Shown: positions 1 through 6,170 of the stretch, one piece after another
How positions within the stretch are numbered: position 1 is the stretch's first letter
Layout of the letters: each line of letters begins with the position of its first letter
NCBI GenBank assembly: GCA_021796155.1
Contig: JAJYOO010000015.1
Coordinates: 1-17,838, forward strand
Source: Chloroflexota bacterium
GTDB lineage: Bacteria; Chloroflexota; Anaerolineae; Anaerolineales; Villigracilaceae
Direction of reading: 5' to 3'
DNA: 17,838 nt
Translations under genes and position numbers: made by a program
Notes under the pieces: generated by a model
Databases searched by the model: none
Seen by the model: only the letters and a program-made list of their open reading frames with translations
Told to the model about the DNA's origin: nothing

Positions 1-252
1 GACCGCCTCGGGCAGATGTTGTTACAACATTTAAGTAAGCAGAACGCGCGCAAATACGGCGTGGATTTAATCGGTGATGCTGTGCTCGATAGCCAACACA
101 CGCTGGTTTTGATTGCCGAATCTGAAGACAAAGAATATCTTGAGAACTTTATGCAGCCGTTTGCGCAGGCTGGTTCGGTTGAGATTCTGAATGCTTCCAC
201 ATGCGAAGCGGTCGTTGAGCGTGGTGGTTGTGAGCCGGTTGCAGTGGGCTAG
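1..252 (+). CDS. 3' end of a small unidentified alpha/beta protein
   Basis: The frame is open from the first base to a TAG at 250-252, giving 83 visible residues. The true start lies upstream, although an internal ATG exists at 16. The visible part alternates predicted strands and helices, with a hydrophobic strand 'HTLVLIAES', a helix 'KEYLENFMQPFAQAG' and a closing strand with two cysteines ('STCEAVVERGGC'). This resembles the second half of small ferredoxin-like or dimeric alpha/beta-barrel proteins of unknown function, many of which have an 'HTL..I.E' strand and a 'FM.PF...G' helix; that is an impression from pattern only. It ends 76 bases before a sulfur-carrier gene on the same strand, so it may be co-transcribed, and the two cysteines would fit a sulfur-related role, but nothing proves it. 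No function is assigned. Confidence 0.6.
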   Translation, partial: DRLGQMLLQHLSKQNARKYGVDLIGDAVLDSQHTLVLIAESEDKEYLENFMQPFAQAGSVEILNASTCEAVVERGGCEPVAVG

Positions 253-261
253 TTGAAATTA

Positions 262-301
262 GGATGGATGGAGAATAAAATAGATTCACCTTCATCCATC
301 C
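262..301 (+). repeat. Intergenic inverted repeat (GGATGGATG / CATCCATCC)
   Basis: A 9-base arm at 262-270 is the exact reverse complement of 293-301, and a G.T and an A-T pair extend the stem to 272/291. The loop is 18 bases and A/T-rich. It lies between the stop of the first ORF and the ribosome-binding site of the sulfur-carrier gene. A short T run (311-314) follows about ten bases later, so it could be a weak terminator or an mRNA-stability hairpin. The spacing is poor for a classical intrinsic terminator. Confidence 0.45.
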
Positions 302-328
302 ATGAAATCATTTTGAGAGAGGTTTATT

Positions 329-601
329 GTGGCAACTTTAAAAATCCCAACTCCGTTGCGAAGTTATACCAATGGTGAATCCGTTGTGAACGTGCAAGGC
401 AAGAACGTCGCCGAAGCGATGAAAAGCTTGATTCAAAAATATCCGACGTTGAAGCCGCATCTCTATAATGGTGACGAGAACCTGCGCCCATTTGTGAATT
501 TGTTTGTCGGCGAAAACAATATCAAGGATTTGCAGGGACTCGATACGCCGCTCGATGAAAACGCGCGCGTGATTCTGATTCCTTCGATTGCTGGTGGATG
601 A
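329..601 (+). CDS. CysO-like MoaD/ThiS-family sulfur-carrier protein
   Basis: This is a 90-residue ubiquitin-fold sulfur carrier. Its C-terminus is the diagnostic Gly-Gly ('SIAGG'), which an E1-like enzyme adenylates and converts to a thiocarboxylate. The pattern 'IPTPLRSYT.G...V...G' at the N-terminus, 'LRPFVNLFV' in the middle and 'V.LIPSIAGG' at the end fits mycobacterial CysO as I remember it better than E. coli MoaD or ThiS, so cysteine synthesis is a more likely role than molybdopterin or thiazole synthesis; this is an inference from the motif pattern. The start is GTG at 329 with AGAGAGG at 316-322 in good position. The stop TGA (599-601) overlaps the ATG of the downstream E1-like gene at 598, so the carrier and its activating enzyme are probably translationally coupled. 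The length is normal for the family. A Mec+ type JAMM peptidase, which partners CysO in mycobacteria, is not in the window. Confidence 0.9.
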   Translation: MATLKIPTPLRSYTNGESVVNVQGKNVAEAMKSLIQKYPTLKPHLYNGDENLRPFVNLFVGENNIKDLQGLDTPLDENARVILIPSIAGG

Positions 602-1761
602 TGCAACCTTTTCTTCCTGGTTTGACTCGCGATGAAATCCTGCGCTACTCGCGCCATCTTCTGATTCCCGAAGTGGGACTCGAAGGTCAGCGCAAATTGA
701 AAGGCTCGTCTGCGTTGATTATTGGCACGGGCGGACTCGGTTCGCCGGTCGCGCTTTATTTGGCGGCGGCCGGCATTGGTCGGATCGGACTCGTGGATTA
801 CGATGTCGTGGATTCATCGAATCTGCAACGTCAGGTGATTCACGGAACGTCCACAGTTGGCAAGTTGAAAGTCGAAAGCGCGAAAACCAAACTGCTCGAT
901 TTGAATCCCGATATCGAAGTGGATGTTTACAACGAGCCGTTCACTTCCGAGAACGCCATGCGCATCGCGAAAGATTACGACATTTTGTTGGATGGCACGG
1001 ACAATTTCCCGACGCGTTATTTGACTAACGACGTGGCGGTCTTTCTTGGCAAGCCAAATGTGTACGCGTCGATCTATCGCTTCGATGGACAGGTCAGTGT
1101 TTTCTATGCAAAAGAAGGACCGTGCTATCGCTGCCTCTTCCCCGAACCGCCACCGCCTGGACTTGTCCCTTCATGCGCGGAGGGCGGTGTGCTCGGCGTA
1201 TTGCCCGGCACGATTGGGACGATTCAAGCCACCGAAGCATTGAAGGTTTTACTTGGCATCGGCGAGCCATTGATCAGAAAGCTTTTGCTTTATAACGCGC
1301 TGGACATGTCATTTGATTTCGTCAAGCTGAAGAAGAATCCAAATTGCCGCGTGTGTGGACCGAACGCCGATATCAAAGAGTTGATTGACTACGAAGAATT
1401 TTGTGGTGTCCCGAGTCACGACCACGATGAAGGTTCGGCTGGCGCGGGCTGGGACATTTCCGCGCCCGAACTCGCGACGCGGCTCAAACAGAATCATTTG
1501 AAACTGCTCGATGTCCGTGAGCCACACGAACTTGAGATTTCTGCAATTCCAAACGCGGTCAACATTCCGCTTGGACAATTGGCGGCGCGACTTTCTGAAC
1601 TCGACTCAGCGGAAGACATGGTCGTGTTCTGCAAAGCCGGAACTCGTTCGACGCGTGCGCTTGAATTGCTAGTCAGCGCGGGATTCAAGAAGGTAAAGAA
1701 TCTCAAAGGTGGGATCAACGCATGGGCAAAAGAAGTGGATACGAATTTGCCGATCTATTAA
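598..1761 (+). CDS. moeB: MoeB/MoeZ-type sulfur-carrier adenylyltransferase with C-terminal rhodanese domain
   Basis: This 387-residue E1-like enzyme activates the C-terminal Gly-Gly of a MoaD/ThiS/CysO carrier with ATP and then delivers sulfur through its rhodanese domain. The N-terminal half is a ThiF/MoeB domain (about 12-255). It has the nucleotide loop GTGGLGS at 43-49, 'DSSNLQRQ' at 72-79 with the nucleotide-contacting Arg78, 'GTDNFPTR' at 133-140 with a metal-binding Asp, and two zinc CxxC pairs (C176/C179 and C250/C253). C193 in 'PSCAEGGVLG' is the candidate adenylation-domain cysteine. After a His/Asp/Gly-rich linker (about 270-285), the rhodanese domain spans about 286-385, with an active loop CKAGTRS starting at C345. 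The MoeZ-like fused layout lets one protein make both the adenylate and the thiocarboxylate. The gene overlaps the carrier gene by ATGA (598-601). A second ATG at 601 is an equally possible start. A terminator follows at 1798-1830. Confidence 0.95.
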   Translation: MMQPFLPGLTRDEILRYSRHLLIPEVGLEGQRKLKGSSALIIGTGGLGSPVALYLAAAGIGRIGLVDYDVVDSSNLQRQVIHGTSTVGKLKVESAKTKLLDLNPDIEVDVYNEPFTSENAMRIAKDYDILLDGTDNFPTRYLTNDVAVFLGKPNVYASIYRFDGQVSVFYAKEGPCYRCLFPEPPPPGLVPSCAEGGVLGVLPGTIGTIQATEALKVLLGIGEPLIRKLLLYNALDMSFDFVKLKKNPNCRVCGPNADIKELIDYEEFCGVPSHDHDEGSAGAGWDISAPELATRLKQNHLKLLDVREPHELEISAIPNAVNIPLGQLAARLSELDSAEDMVVFCKAGTRSTRALELLVSAGFKKVKNLKGGINAWAKEVDTNLPIY

Positions 1762-1792
1762 GTTGAAAGTTGGCAAGTTCGCAAGTTGAAAG
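1760..1792 (+). repeat. Short direct repeat AAGTTGAAAG
   Basis: The decamer AAGTTGAAAG occurs at 1760-1769, starting inside the moeB stop codon, and again at 1783-1792, with a related 'GGCAAGTTCGC' between the copies. It lies just before the terminator hairpin. It looks like a copy of a simple intergenic repeat family; no function can be read from it. Confidence 0.4.
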
Positions 1793-1797
1793 ATTAT

Positions 1798-1830
1798 AGC
1801 TCCCGTCGAAGTTTTTGGCGGGAGCTTTTT
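1798..1830 (+). terminator. Rho-independent terminator after moeB
   Basis: The arm AGCTCCCG at 1798-1805 is the exact reverse complement of CGGGAGCT at 1819-1826. A T.G and a C-G pair extend the stem inward to ten pairs, leaving a 9-base loop. A T run (1826-1830) follows directly. This should separate the sulfur-carrier/moeB transcript from the CBS gene downstream. Confidence 0.88.
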
Positions 1831-1866
1831 GTTGAAGGTGAGATTACCACTGACGTTGATCGTCGC

Positions 1867-1875
1867 TGGTAAAAT
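1867..1875 (+). promoter_or_regulatory. Possible extended -10 promoter for the CBS gene
   Basis: TGGTAAAAT at 1867-1875 matches an extended -10 element (TGnTATAAT, five of six in the hexamer). It lies between the terminator at 1798-1830 and the ribosome-binding site AAGGAG at 1888-1893, where a new promoter is needed. No good -35 hexamer is correctly spaced: TTACCA at 1844 is 20 bases away. Confidence 0.4.
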
Positions 1876-1898
1876 TATTCAAAACCAAAGGAGAGTGA

Positions 1899-3311
1899 AT
1901 GTCAGGCCTTCCCGTTTCGGATGAAAAACATGTGTACGATAATATTTTGGGCGCGATTGGGCAGACGCCGCTTGTGCGGTTGGGGCGTGTAGCCGCGAGC
2001 GTTCAAGTTCCAATTTATGCCAAATTAGAAAATTTAAATCCAGGTGGGAGCATCAAAGATCGCGTCGGTTTGAATATCATCGAGCAGGCAGAAAAGCGCG
2101 GCGAACTCAAACCCGGCGGAACAGTCGTCGAAGCCACTTCCGGCAATACCGGCGTGGGACTTGCGATCGCGTCTGCTCTCAAGGGGTACAAAACCATTTT
2201 CGTGATGCCCGACAAAATGTCCGATGAAAAGATTCGGCTGCTGCGCGCATATGGAGCGAAAGTTGTCATCACGCCAACTGCCGTCGCGCCGGACGATCCG
2301 CGTTCGTATTATGAAGTCGCAAAACGATTTGCACGCGAAACGCCGAATGCGATTTTGGCGAATCAATATCACAACCCCGATAATCCCAAAACACATGAGT
2401 TGACGACTGCGCCTGAAATTTGGGAACAGACCGACGGTAAAGTTACCGATGTCATCATCGGTATGGGAACGGGCGGAACGATTTCGGGCATTGGTCATTA
2501 TCTCAAATCAAAAAATCCAAAAATAAAAATTGTCGGCGTGGATATCGAAGGTTCAATCCTGTATGAGATTTGGCAGAACAAAGGCACGGTTCCACCTGGT
2601 GCGTATCCGAAGACATATAAGGTTGAAGGCATCGGCGAAGATTTCTTGCCAACCACAACTGATATTTCAGTTGTGGATGATATTGTGCGTGTCAATGATC
2701 GCGAATCGTTTTTGTGGGCGCGTCAACTTGTGAGACAGGAAGGGATTTTCGCGGGCGGCTCAACCGGCTCAGCGCTCGCGGGCACGATGAAATATGCCGC
2801 GAAATTATCCGGTGAACGTTTGATCGTTGTGATCTTTCCTGATAGCGGCTCGCGTTATCTATCAAAGTTTTATGACAACAAGTGGATGCGCGAGAACGGA
2901 TTCCTTGACATGGAATTCGGCGAAGTGACTCTCGGTGATTTGCTTTTTGCGAAGACAAATAAAACGCTTCATACCGCGACGTTGGGCGACTCGACGCGCA
3001 AAGTGATGACCGCCATGCGGCAGAATGCGATCTCGCAAATGCCCGTCATCGGCGCGGACGGGAAGCTGGTCGGCACCATTGAAGAAGTGGATTTGTTGAA
3101 TCATCTACTCGAAGATCATCAACACAGTCACGACGAGCCAATTGATCACTTGGTGCAAAACGCGAAGGCGGTTTTTCCGCCGGAGACTTCGCTCGATGAA
3201 TCCATGTCCATGTTGACAAATGGCTATGCTTTGATTGTTGTCGAACAAGGCAGACCAACTGGTATTCTTACAAAAATTGATGTGTTGGATTACGTTGCAG
3301 GTAAAATTTGA
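1899..3311 (+). CDS. Cystathionine beta-synthase with two C-terminal CBS domains
   Basis: This is a PLP fold-type II enzyme of 470 residues. The catalytic domain (about 12-340) carries 'GGSIKDR' at 49-55 with the Schiff-base Lys53, the substrate loop SGNTG at 81-85 and the phosphate-binding GTGGT at 190-194. 'KVEGIGEDFLP' at 241-251 and 'FPDSGSRYLSKFYDNKWM' at 313-330 are features of cystathionine beta-synthases and not of CysK/CysM, so the expected reaction is serine (or an activated serine) plus homocysteine to cystathionine, although many bacterial relatives also work as cysteine synthases. Two CBS motifs follow (about 355-403 and 414-468), an adenosyl-ligand sensing module that tunes activity in eukaryotic CBS. 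The N-terminal haem-binding extension of the human enzyme is absent. The ATG has a clear AAGGAG five bases upstream. A His-rich hinge 'HQHSHDEP' joins the CBS motifs. It lies beside the CysO-like carrier and its activating enzyme, but behind a terminator. Confidence 0.93.
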   Translation: MSGLPVSDEKHVYDNILGAIGQTPLVRLGRVAASVQVPIYAKLENLNPGGSIKDRVGLNIIEQAEKRGELKPGGTVVEATSGNTGVGLAIASALKGYKTIFVMPDKMSDEKIRLLRAYGAKVVITPTAVAPDDPRSYYEVAKRFARETPNAILANQYHNPDNPKTHELTTAPEIWEQTDGKVTDVIIGMGTGGTISGIGHYLKSKNPKIKIVGVDIEGSILYEIWQNKGTVPPGAYPKTYKVEGIGEDFLPTTTDISVVDDIVRVNDRESFLWARQLVRQEGIFAGGSTGSALAGTMKYAAKLSGERLIVVIFPDSGSRYLSKFYDNKWMRENGFLDMEFGEVTLGDLLFAKTNKTLHTATLGDSTRKVMTAMRQNAISQMPVIGADGKLVGTIEEVDLLNHLLEDHQHSHDEPIDHLVQNAKAVFPPETSLDESMSMLTNGYALIVVEQGRPTGILTKIDVLDYVAGKI

Positions 3312-3609
3312 AATATAGCTTGCGCCGAGTTTCTTGGTTGAAGTGTCCTGGCATGCCATAATACTTTGCAGAGCGTTCCGTTTTACATTAATTGCCTTGT
3401 GATTCAACATGTATTGTGCATAACATTTTCGCACACGTCACGTTAAACATTTTTCGTCCCATTACTCAATGCAAGATTTTTACGAGTAAAGAATCTGTTA
3501 TGTGGTTTTCAGTTTTGTAGACCCGTAACCTCCAGCATTCGACTCCGACATGGTTATGTAAGTAGAGTAGGCGACTCTATCACTTCTAATTGCATGGAGG
3601 TTTGTTGAA
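3312..3609 (+). other. 298-base intergenic leader before the secreted-protein gene
   Basis: No gene was found here. A weak sigma-70-like pair, TTGTGA at 3397-3402 and TAACAT at 3421-3426 with an 18-base spacer, would give a leader of about 180 bases. A small hairpin TAGAGT/ACTCTA (3563-3568/3574-3579) sits just ahead of the ribosome-binding site GGAGG at 3596-3600. A minus-strand frame covering 3498-3986 is a shadow of the downstream gene. The region is more A/T-rich than its neighbours. There is no clear riboswitch pattern and no terminator after the CBS gene. Confidence 0.35.
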
Positions 3610-4353
3610 ATGAAAAGTAAAACTGTTTTAGCGGTGCTGTTGGCCATGGCTATGGTAGCCGTGGCGGTTGCATCTGCTGCTGCGGCATCACCATCACAAA
3701 CTGTATCAACGGATACACCAACAGAAACATTGACTGCAACGCCGACCGAGGCGACGACCGGAACACCCGCGGTCACTGAGACGCCATCACCCGTCCCGAC
3801 TACGAATCCGTGTATGGCTTCGAGCGGCGGAACATCTGGTGGCGGCACGCCCGTTGCTGCTGGAACTTCCACTGGTGGCGATTCTTCAGAAGGTGATACT
3901 TCTGGTAACCAGTCAAATCCTGTTGCCGAAGCACTTTGCAATTTCTTCAACGGCAACCTTGGGATTGATTTGACAACCATTAACACTTTACACAGTGATG
4001 GATTTGGTTATGGCGAGATCGCACAGGCCTGCTGGATGGCTTTGGAATTGCAAAAGGAAAATACCACTGGCGGTACGACCCCGACTTGCCAGCAAATTTT
4101 GGATGCCAAGCAAGGCAACAATATCAGTTCGCTCAACCTCGGCGTCAGCAATTGGGGCCAGTTGAAGAAACTTGTCTTGAAGAATCCCCATATGAATCTT
4201 GGTTCTGTTGTGACTGGCCGAGCTGTTGGTTTGTTCAATGGCACCGGTTTCCCTGGCGATGGACATGGTCATGGACAAGGCAATGGTGGTCAGGGTAATG
4301 GCAATGGTCAAGGCAATGGAAACGGTCAGGGCAATGGCCATGGCCGGCCATAG
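3610..4353 (+). CDS. Secreted protein with Thr/Pro linker, small conserved core and Gly-Gln-Asn repeat tail
   Basis: This 247-residue protein is predicted to be exported. A lysine-containing N-terminus, a hydrophobic run and 'SAAAAS' make a signal peptide of about 26 residues. Residues 27-67 are a Thr/Pro/Glu-rich linker of 'TPTE' type, and 68-103 are Gly/Ser/Thr-rich. The core, about 104-205, contains 'FGYGEIAQACWMALEL' (132-147), 'ILDAK' (163-167) and 'NWGQLKKLVLKNP.MNLGSVVTGR' (181-204). This pattern is familiar from uncharacterised exported proteins of Anaerolineae. Cysteines at 68, 110, 141 and 160 could form disulfides. The tail (218-247) is almost only G, N, Q and H, built on GQGNGN units. 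The ATG has GGAGG nine bases upstream. It is probably monocistronic, bounded by a long leader and a strong terminator. No catalytic residues are evident and no function is assigned; a surface or matrix role is possible. Confidence 0.85.
   Translation: MKSKTVLAVLLAMAMVAVAVASAAAASPSQTVSTDTPTETLTATPTEATTGTPAVTETPSPVPTTNPCMASSGGTSGGGTPVAAGTSTGGDSSEGDTSGNQSNPVAEALCNFFNGNLGIDLTTINTLHSDGFGYGEIAQACWMALELQKENTTGGTTPTCQQILDAKQGNNISSLNLGVSNWGQLKKLVLKNPHMNLGSVVTGRAVGLFNGTGFPGDGHGHGQGNGGQGNGNGQGNGNGQGNGHGRP
4288..4341 (+). repeat. Three 18-base in-frame tandem repeats encoding GQGNGN
   Basis: Units at 4288-4305, 4306-4323 and 4324-4341 encode GQGNGN, GQGNGN and GQGNGH. Synonymous changes (CAG/CAA, GGT/GGC/GGA, AAT/AAC) separate the copies. 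Shorter 'GHGHGQGNG' units precede them from about 4261. The third-position divergence suggests the copies are old or kept by selection on the protein. Confidence 0.8.
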
Positions 4354-4380
4354 CGCTGAATAGTCTCACTAAAGATTTAG

Positions 4381-4415
4381 TAATATCCGAGTCCAAGGAC
4401 TCGGATATTATTTAT
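4381..4415 (+). terminator. Rho-independent terminator after the secreted-protein gene
   Basis: There is a 14-base perfect stem, 4381-4394 against 4397-4410, around a two-base AA spacer (so four bases or more when folded). The sequence TTTAT follows at 4411. The T run is short, but the stem is long and stands alone 28 bases after the stop codon. Confidence 0.8.
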
Positions 4416-4473
4416 GTGCCCTTCAATTGACAGATAAAAACCAAGTTCCTCGCATATAAAACCTAAAACTCAT

Positions 4474-4502
4474 TTTACGTTTTACGCATTACGTCTTAAA
4501 AT
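4474..4502 (+). promoter_or_regulatory. Probable alr promoter (leaderless arrangement)
   Basis: TTTACG at 4474-4479 and TAAAAT at 4497-4502 are separated by 17 bases, an ideal sigma-70 spacing with four-of-six and five-of-six matches. The -10 ends only six bases before the ATG at 4509, so transcription would begin at or next to the start codon. A perfect TTGACA also exists at 4427-4432, but the nearest -10-like TATAAA (4455) is 22 bases away. Confidence 0.5.
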
Positions 4503-4508
4503 CAGCGG

Positions 4509-5603
4509 ATGCGTCCAACTTATCTTGAAGTTGATCTTCCCCGCTTAAAACAAAATTTGGAAAATATCCGCACAAAAGTTGCGCCTGCAAAAGTGATGGC
4601 CGTTCTGAAGGCCAACGCGTACGGTCACGGCATAGACGGCATTGCGCCGTATATCACACCGTATGCGGATTACATCGGCGTTGCTTTGGTGGAGGAGGGG
4701 ATTCATCTGCGCGAGATTGGAATTGATAGACCAATCCTCGTTATGGGCGGAACTTTGCCGGAACAAGTCCCAGCTTTCGTTCAACACAATTTGACGCTTG
4801 CAGCTTCGTCGCTTGAATTACTGGATGCTGCAGAAAAAGCCGCGCGGGTTGCTAAGAAAAAAATCAAAGTCCATCTCAAAATTGATACTGGCATGGAACG
4901 TACTGGCGTTCACGATTACGAGGCAGAACCATTCCTCGAAAAGTCTCTGTCGTGTAACCACCTAAACATCGAAGGAATCTTTTCACACTTCGCAAACTCC
5001 GAAGCGCCTGATCTTATTCATGCCAAATTGCAACTTGAACGCTTCCATGAAGTTTTATCCTTTTATGAAAAGCGAAGCGTGCCGCATCCGCCGATTCGTC
5101 ACATGGCAAATTCCGGCGCGGTGCTGCAATTGCCTGAAAGTTATTTCGACATGGTTCGTCCGGGCGTGATGTTCTATGGAGTCTATCCAGGACGCGATGT
5201 CAAGAAGACAGTCGAGGTCAGGCCTGCGTTGACGTGGCATTCCCGCGTCGCGTACAGCAAAGTCACACAGCCCGGGCGGCCAGTTAGCTATGGGTCGTTG
5301 TGGCAGCCCGAAAGTCCCGCGCGAATCGTGACGATCCCGTGTGGATATGCGGACGGTTATTTTCGTCGCATGACGAATCGTGCGCAAGTCATCGTCAACG
5401 GGAAAAAATATCCGCAGGTGGGGCGCATCTGCATGGATCAGTTCATGGTCAATCTGGGCGATGACGATGCGAACGTCGGCGATGAAGTGATTTTGCTTGG
5501 CAATGGAATCGCCGCGGAAGATCTTGCTGAATGGGCTGGCACCAACGAGTACGAAGTGATGACCAACATCAGCGCACGCGTGCCGCGCGTGTTTATCCGG
5601 TAA
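4509..5603 (+). CDS. alr: Alanine racemase
   Basis: This PLP enzyme interconverts L- and D-alanine in the cytoplasm and supplies D-Ala for peptidoglycan. At 364 residues it is full length. Visible hallmarks are 'AVLKANAYGHG' at 31-41 with the Schiff-base Lys34, 'HLKIDTGMERTG' at 122-133 with a candidate carbamylated Lys124 and the carboxylate-binding Arg131, 'RPGVMFYGVYP' at 218-227, the second catalytic base Tyr261 in 'VSYGSLW', and 'VGRICMDQFMV' at 304-314. The N-terminal TIM-like barrel covers about 1-235 and the C-terminal beta domain about 236-364. No usable Shine-Dalgarno sequence precedes the ATG (AGCGG directly abuts it), in line with a leaderless message. lspA starts 51 bases downstream and rluD overlaps lspA, so the three probably form one cell-envelope and RNA-modification operon. 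Confidence 0.97.
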   Translation: MRPTYLEVDLPRLKQNLENIRTKVAPAKVMAVLKANAYGHGIDGIAPYITPYADYIGVALVEEGIHLREIGIDRPILVMGGTLPEQVPAFVQHNLTLAASSLELLDAAEKAARVAKKKIKVHLKIDTGMERTGVHDYEAEPFLEKSLSCNHLNIEGIFSHFANSEAPDLIHAKLQLERFHEVLSFYEKRSVPHPPIRHMANSGAVLQLPESYFDMVRPGVMFYGVYPGRDVKKTVEVRPALTWHSRVAYSKVTQPGRPVSYGSLWQPESPARIVTIPCGYADGYFRRMTNRAQVIVNGKKYPQVGRICMDQFMVNLGDDDANVGDEVILLGNGIAAEDLAEWAGTNEYEVMTNISARVPRVFIR

Positions 5604-5654
5604 TCAGGGTAAAATAGGGCGCGCGTTGAGCGTATAAATTTTGTGAGGTGAAAG

Positions 5655-6170
5655 TTGAGTCGTCTTTTGCGTGATTACTTGATATTGCTTATTCCATCGG
5701 GCGTGATCGTTGCGCTTGATCAGTGGACGAAATGGCTTGTGCGGACGCATCTGCCATTTGAAGGCACATGGCTTCCGGGCCGGCTGAATTGGTTGAGCCC
5801 ATACGCGCGCATCGTGAACTGGTCGAACAGCGGCGCGGCGTTCGGATCGTTCCAAAATGGCAACGCGGTTTTTACTGTGTTGGCGATCCTGGTCATTATT
5901 GCAATCATCTATTATTTTCCGCGCGTTGAAGCCAGCGATTGGACACTGCGCGTGGCGATGTGTTTGCAAATGGGTGGTGCGGCAGGCAACCTGGTTGACC
6001 GCTTGGTGGCAGGCAAAGTTACAGACTTCATTTCCATCGGCACGTTCCCGGTTTTCAATGTAGCTGACTCTTCGATCACGGTTGGAGTGATTGTTCTGTT
6101 GCTTGGCATTTGGATCAAGGAACGCAACGAGAAGAAAGCCGCGACGACAAGTGCTGGCACGGAGTCGTGA
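5655..6170 (+). CDS. lspA: Lipoprotein signal peptidase (signal peptidase II)
   Basis: This inner-membrane aspartyl protease removes the signal peptide from diacylglyceryl-modified prolipoproteins. It has 171 residues with four predicted membrane spans (about 7-27, 67-89, 97-112 and 137-155). Family motifs are 'LDQWTKWLV' at 21-29, 'NSGAAFG' at 58-64, 'GGAAGNLVDRL' at 107-117, 'VTDFI' with catalytic Asp124, and 'FNVADSSI' with catalytic Asp138. The start is TTG at 5655, chosen because GAGGTG at 5645-5650 is well placed and because no in-frame ATG leaves the first membrane span intact. The stop TGA (6168-6170) overlaps the GTG start of rluD, the classic lspA-rluD pairing. The lysine-rich C-terminal tail is probably cytoplasmic. 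Confidence 0.96.
   Translation: MSRLLRDYLILLIPSGVIVALDQWTKWLVRTHLPFEGTWLPGRLNWLSPYARIVNWSNSGAAFGSFQNGNAVFTVLAILVIIAIIYYFPRVEASDWTLRVAMCLQMGGAAGNLVDRLVAGKVTDFISIGTFPVFNVADSSITVGVIVLLLGIWIKERNEKKAATTSAGTES

Noticed and set aside
2034..2498. 154-residue minus-strand open frame inside the CBS gene
   Set aside because: It lies wholly opposite conserved catalytic motifs of the PLP enzyme, and its sequence is Arg/Asp-rich with no family resemblance, as expected for a shadow frame.
3498..3986. 162-residue minus-strand open frame opposite the secreted-protein gene
   Set aside because: It mirrors the signal peptide and the Thr/Pro linker of the plus-strand gene (Val/Ser/Pro-rich shadow), has no recognisable domain, and the plus-strand gene has a signal peptide and an excellent ribosome-binding site.
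4261..4341. Possible CRISPR or satellite array
   Set aside because: The repeats are in frame, encode GQGNGN, have no spacers and vary at synonymous positions. They are a protein repeat.
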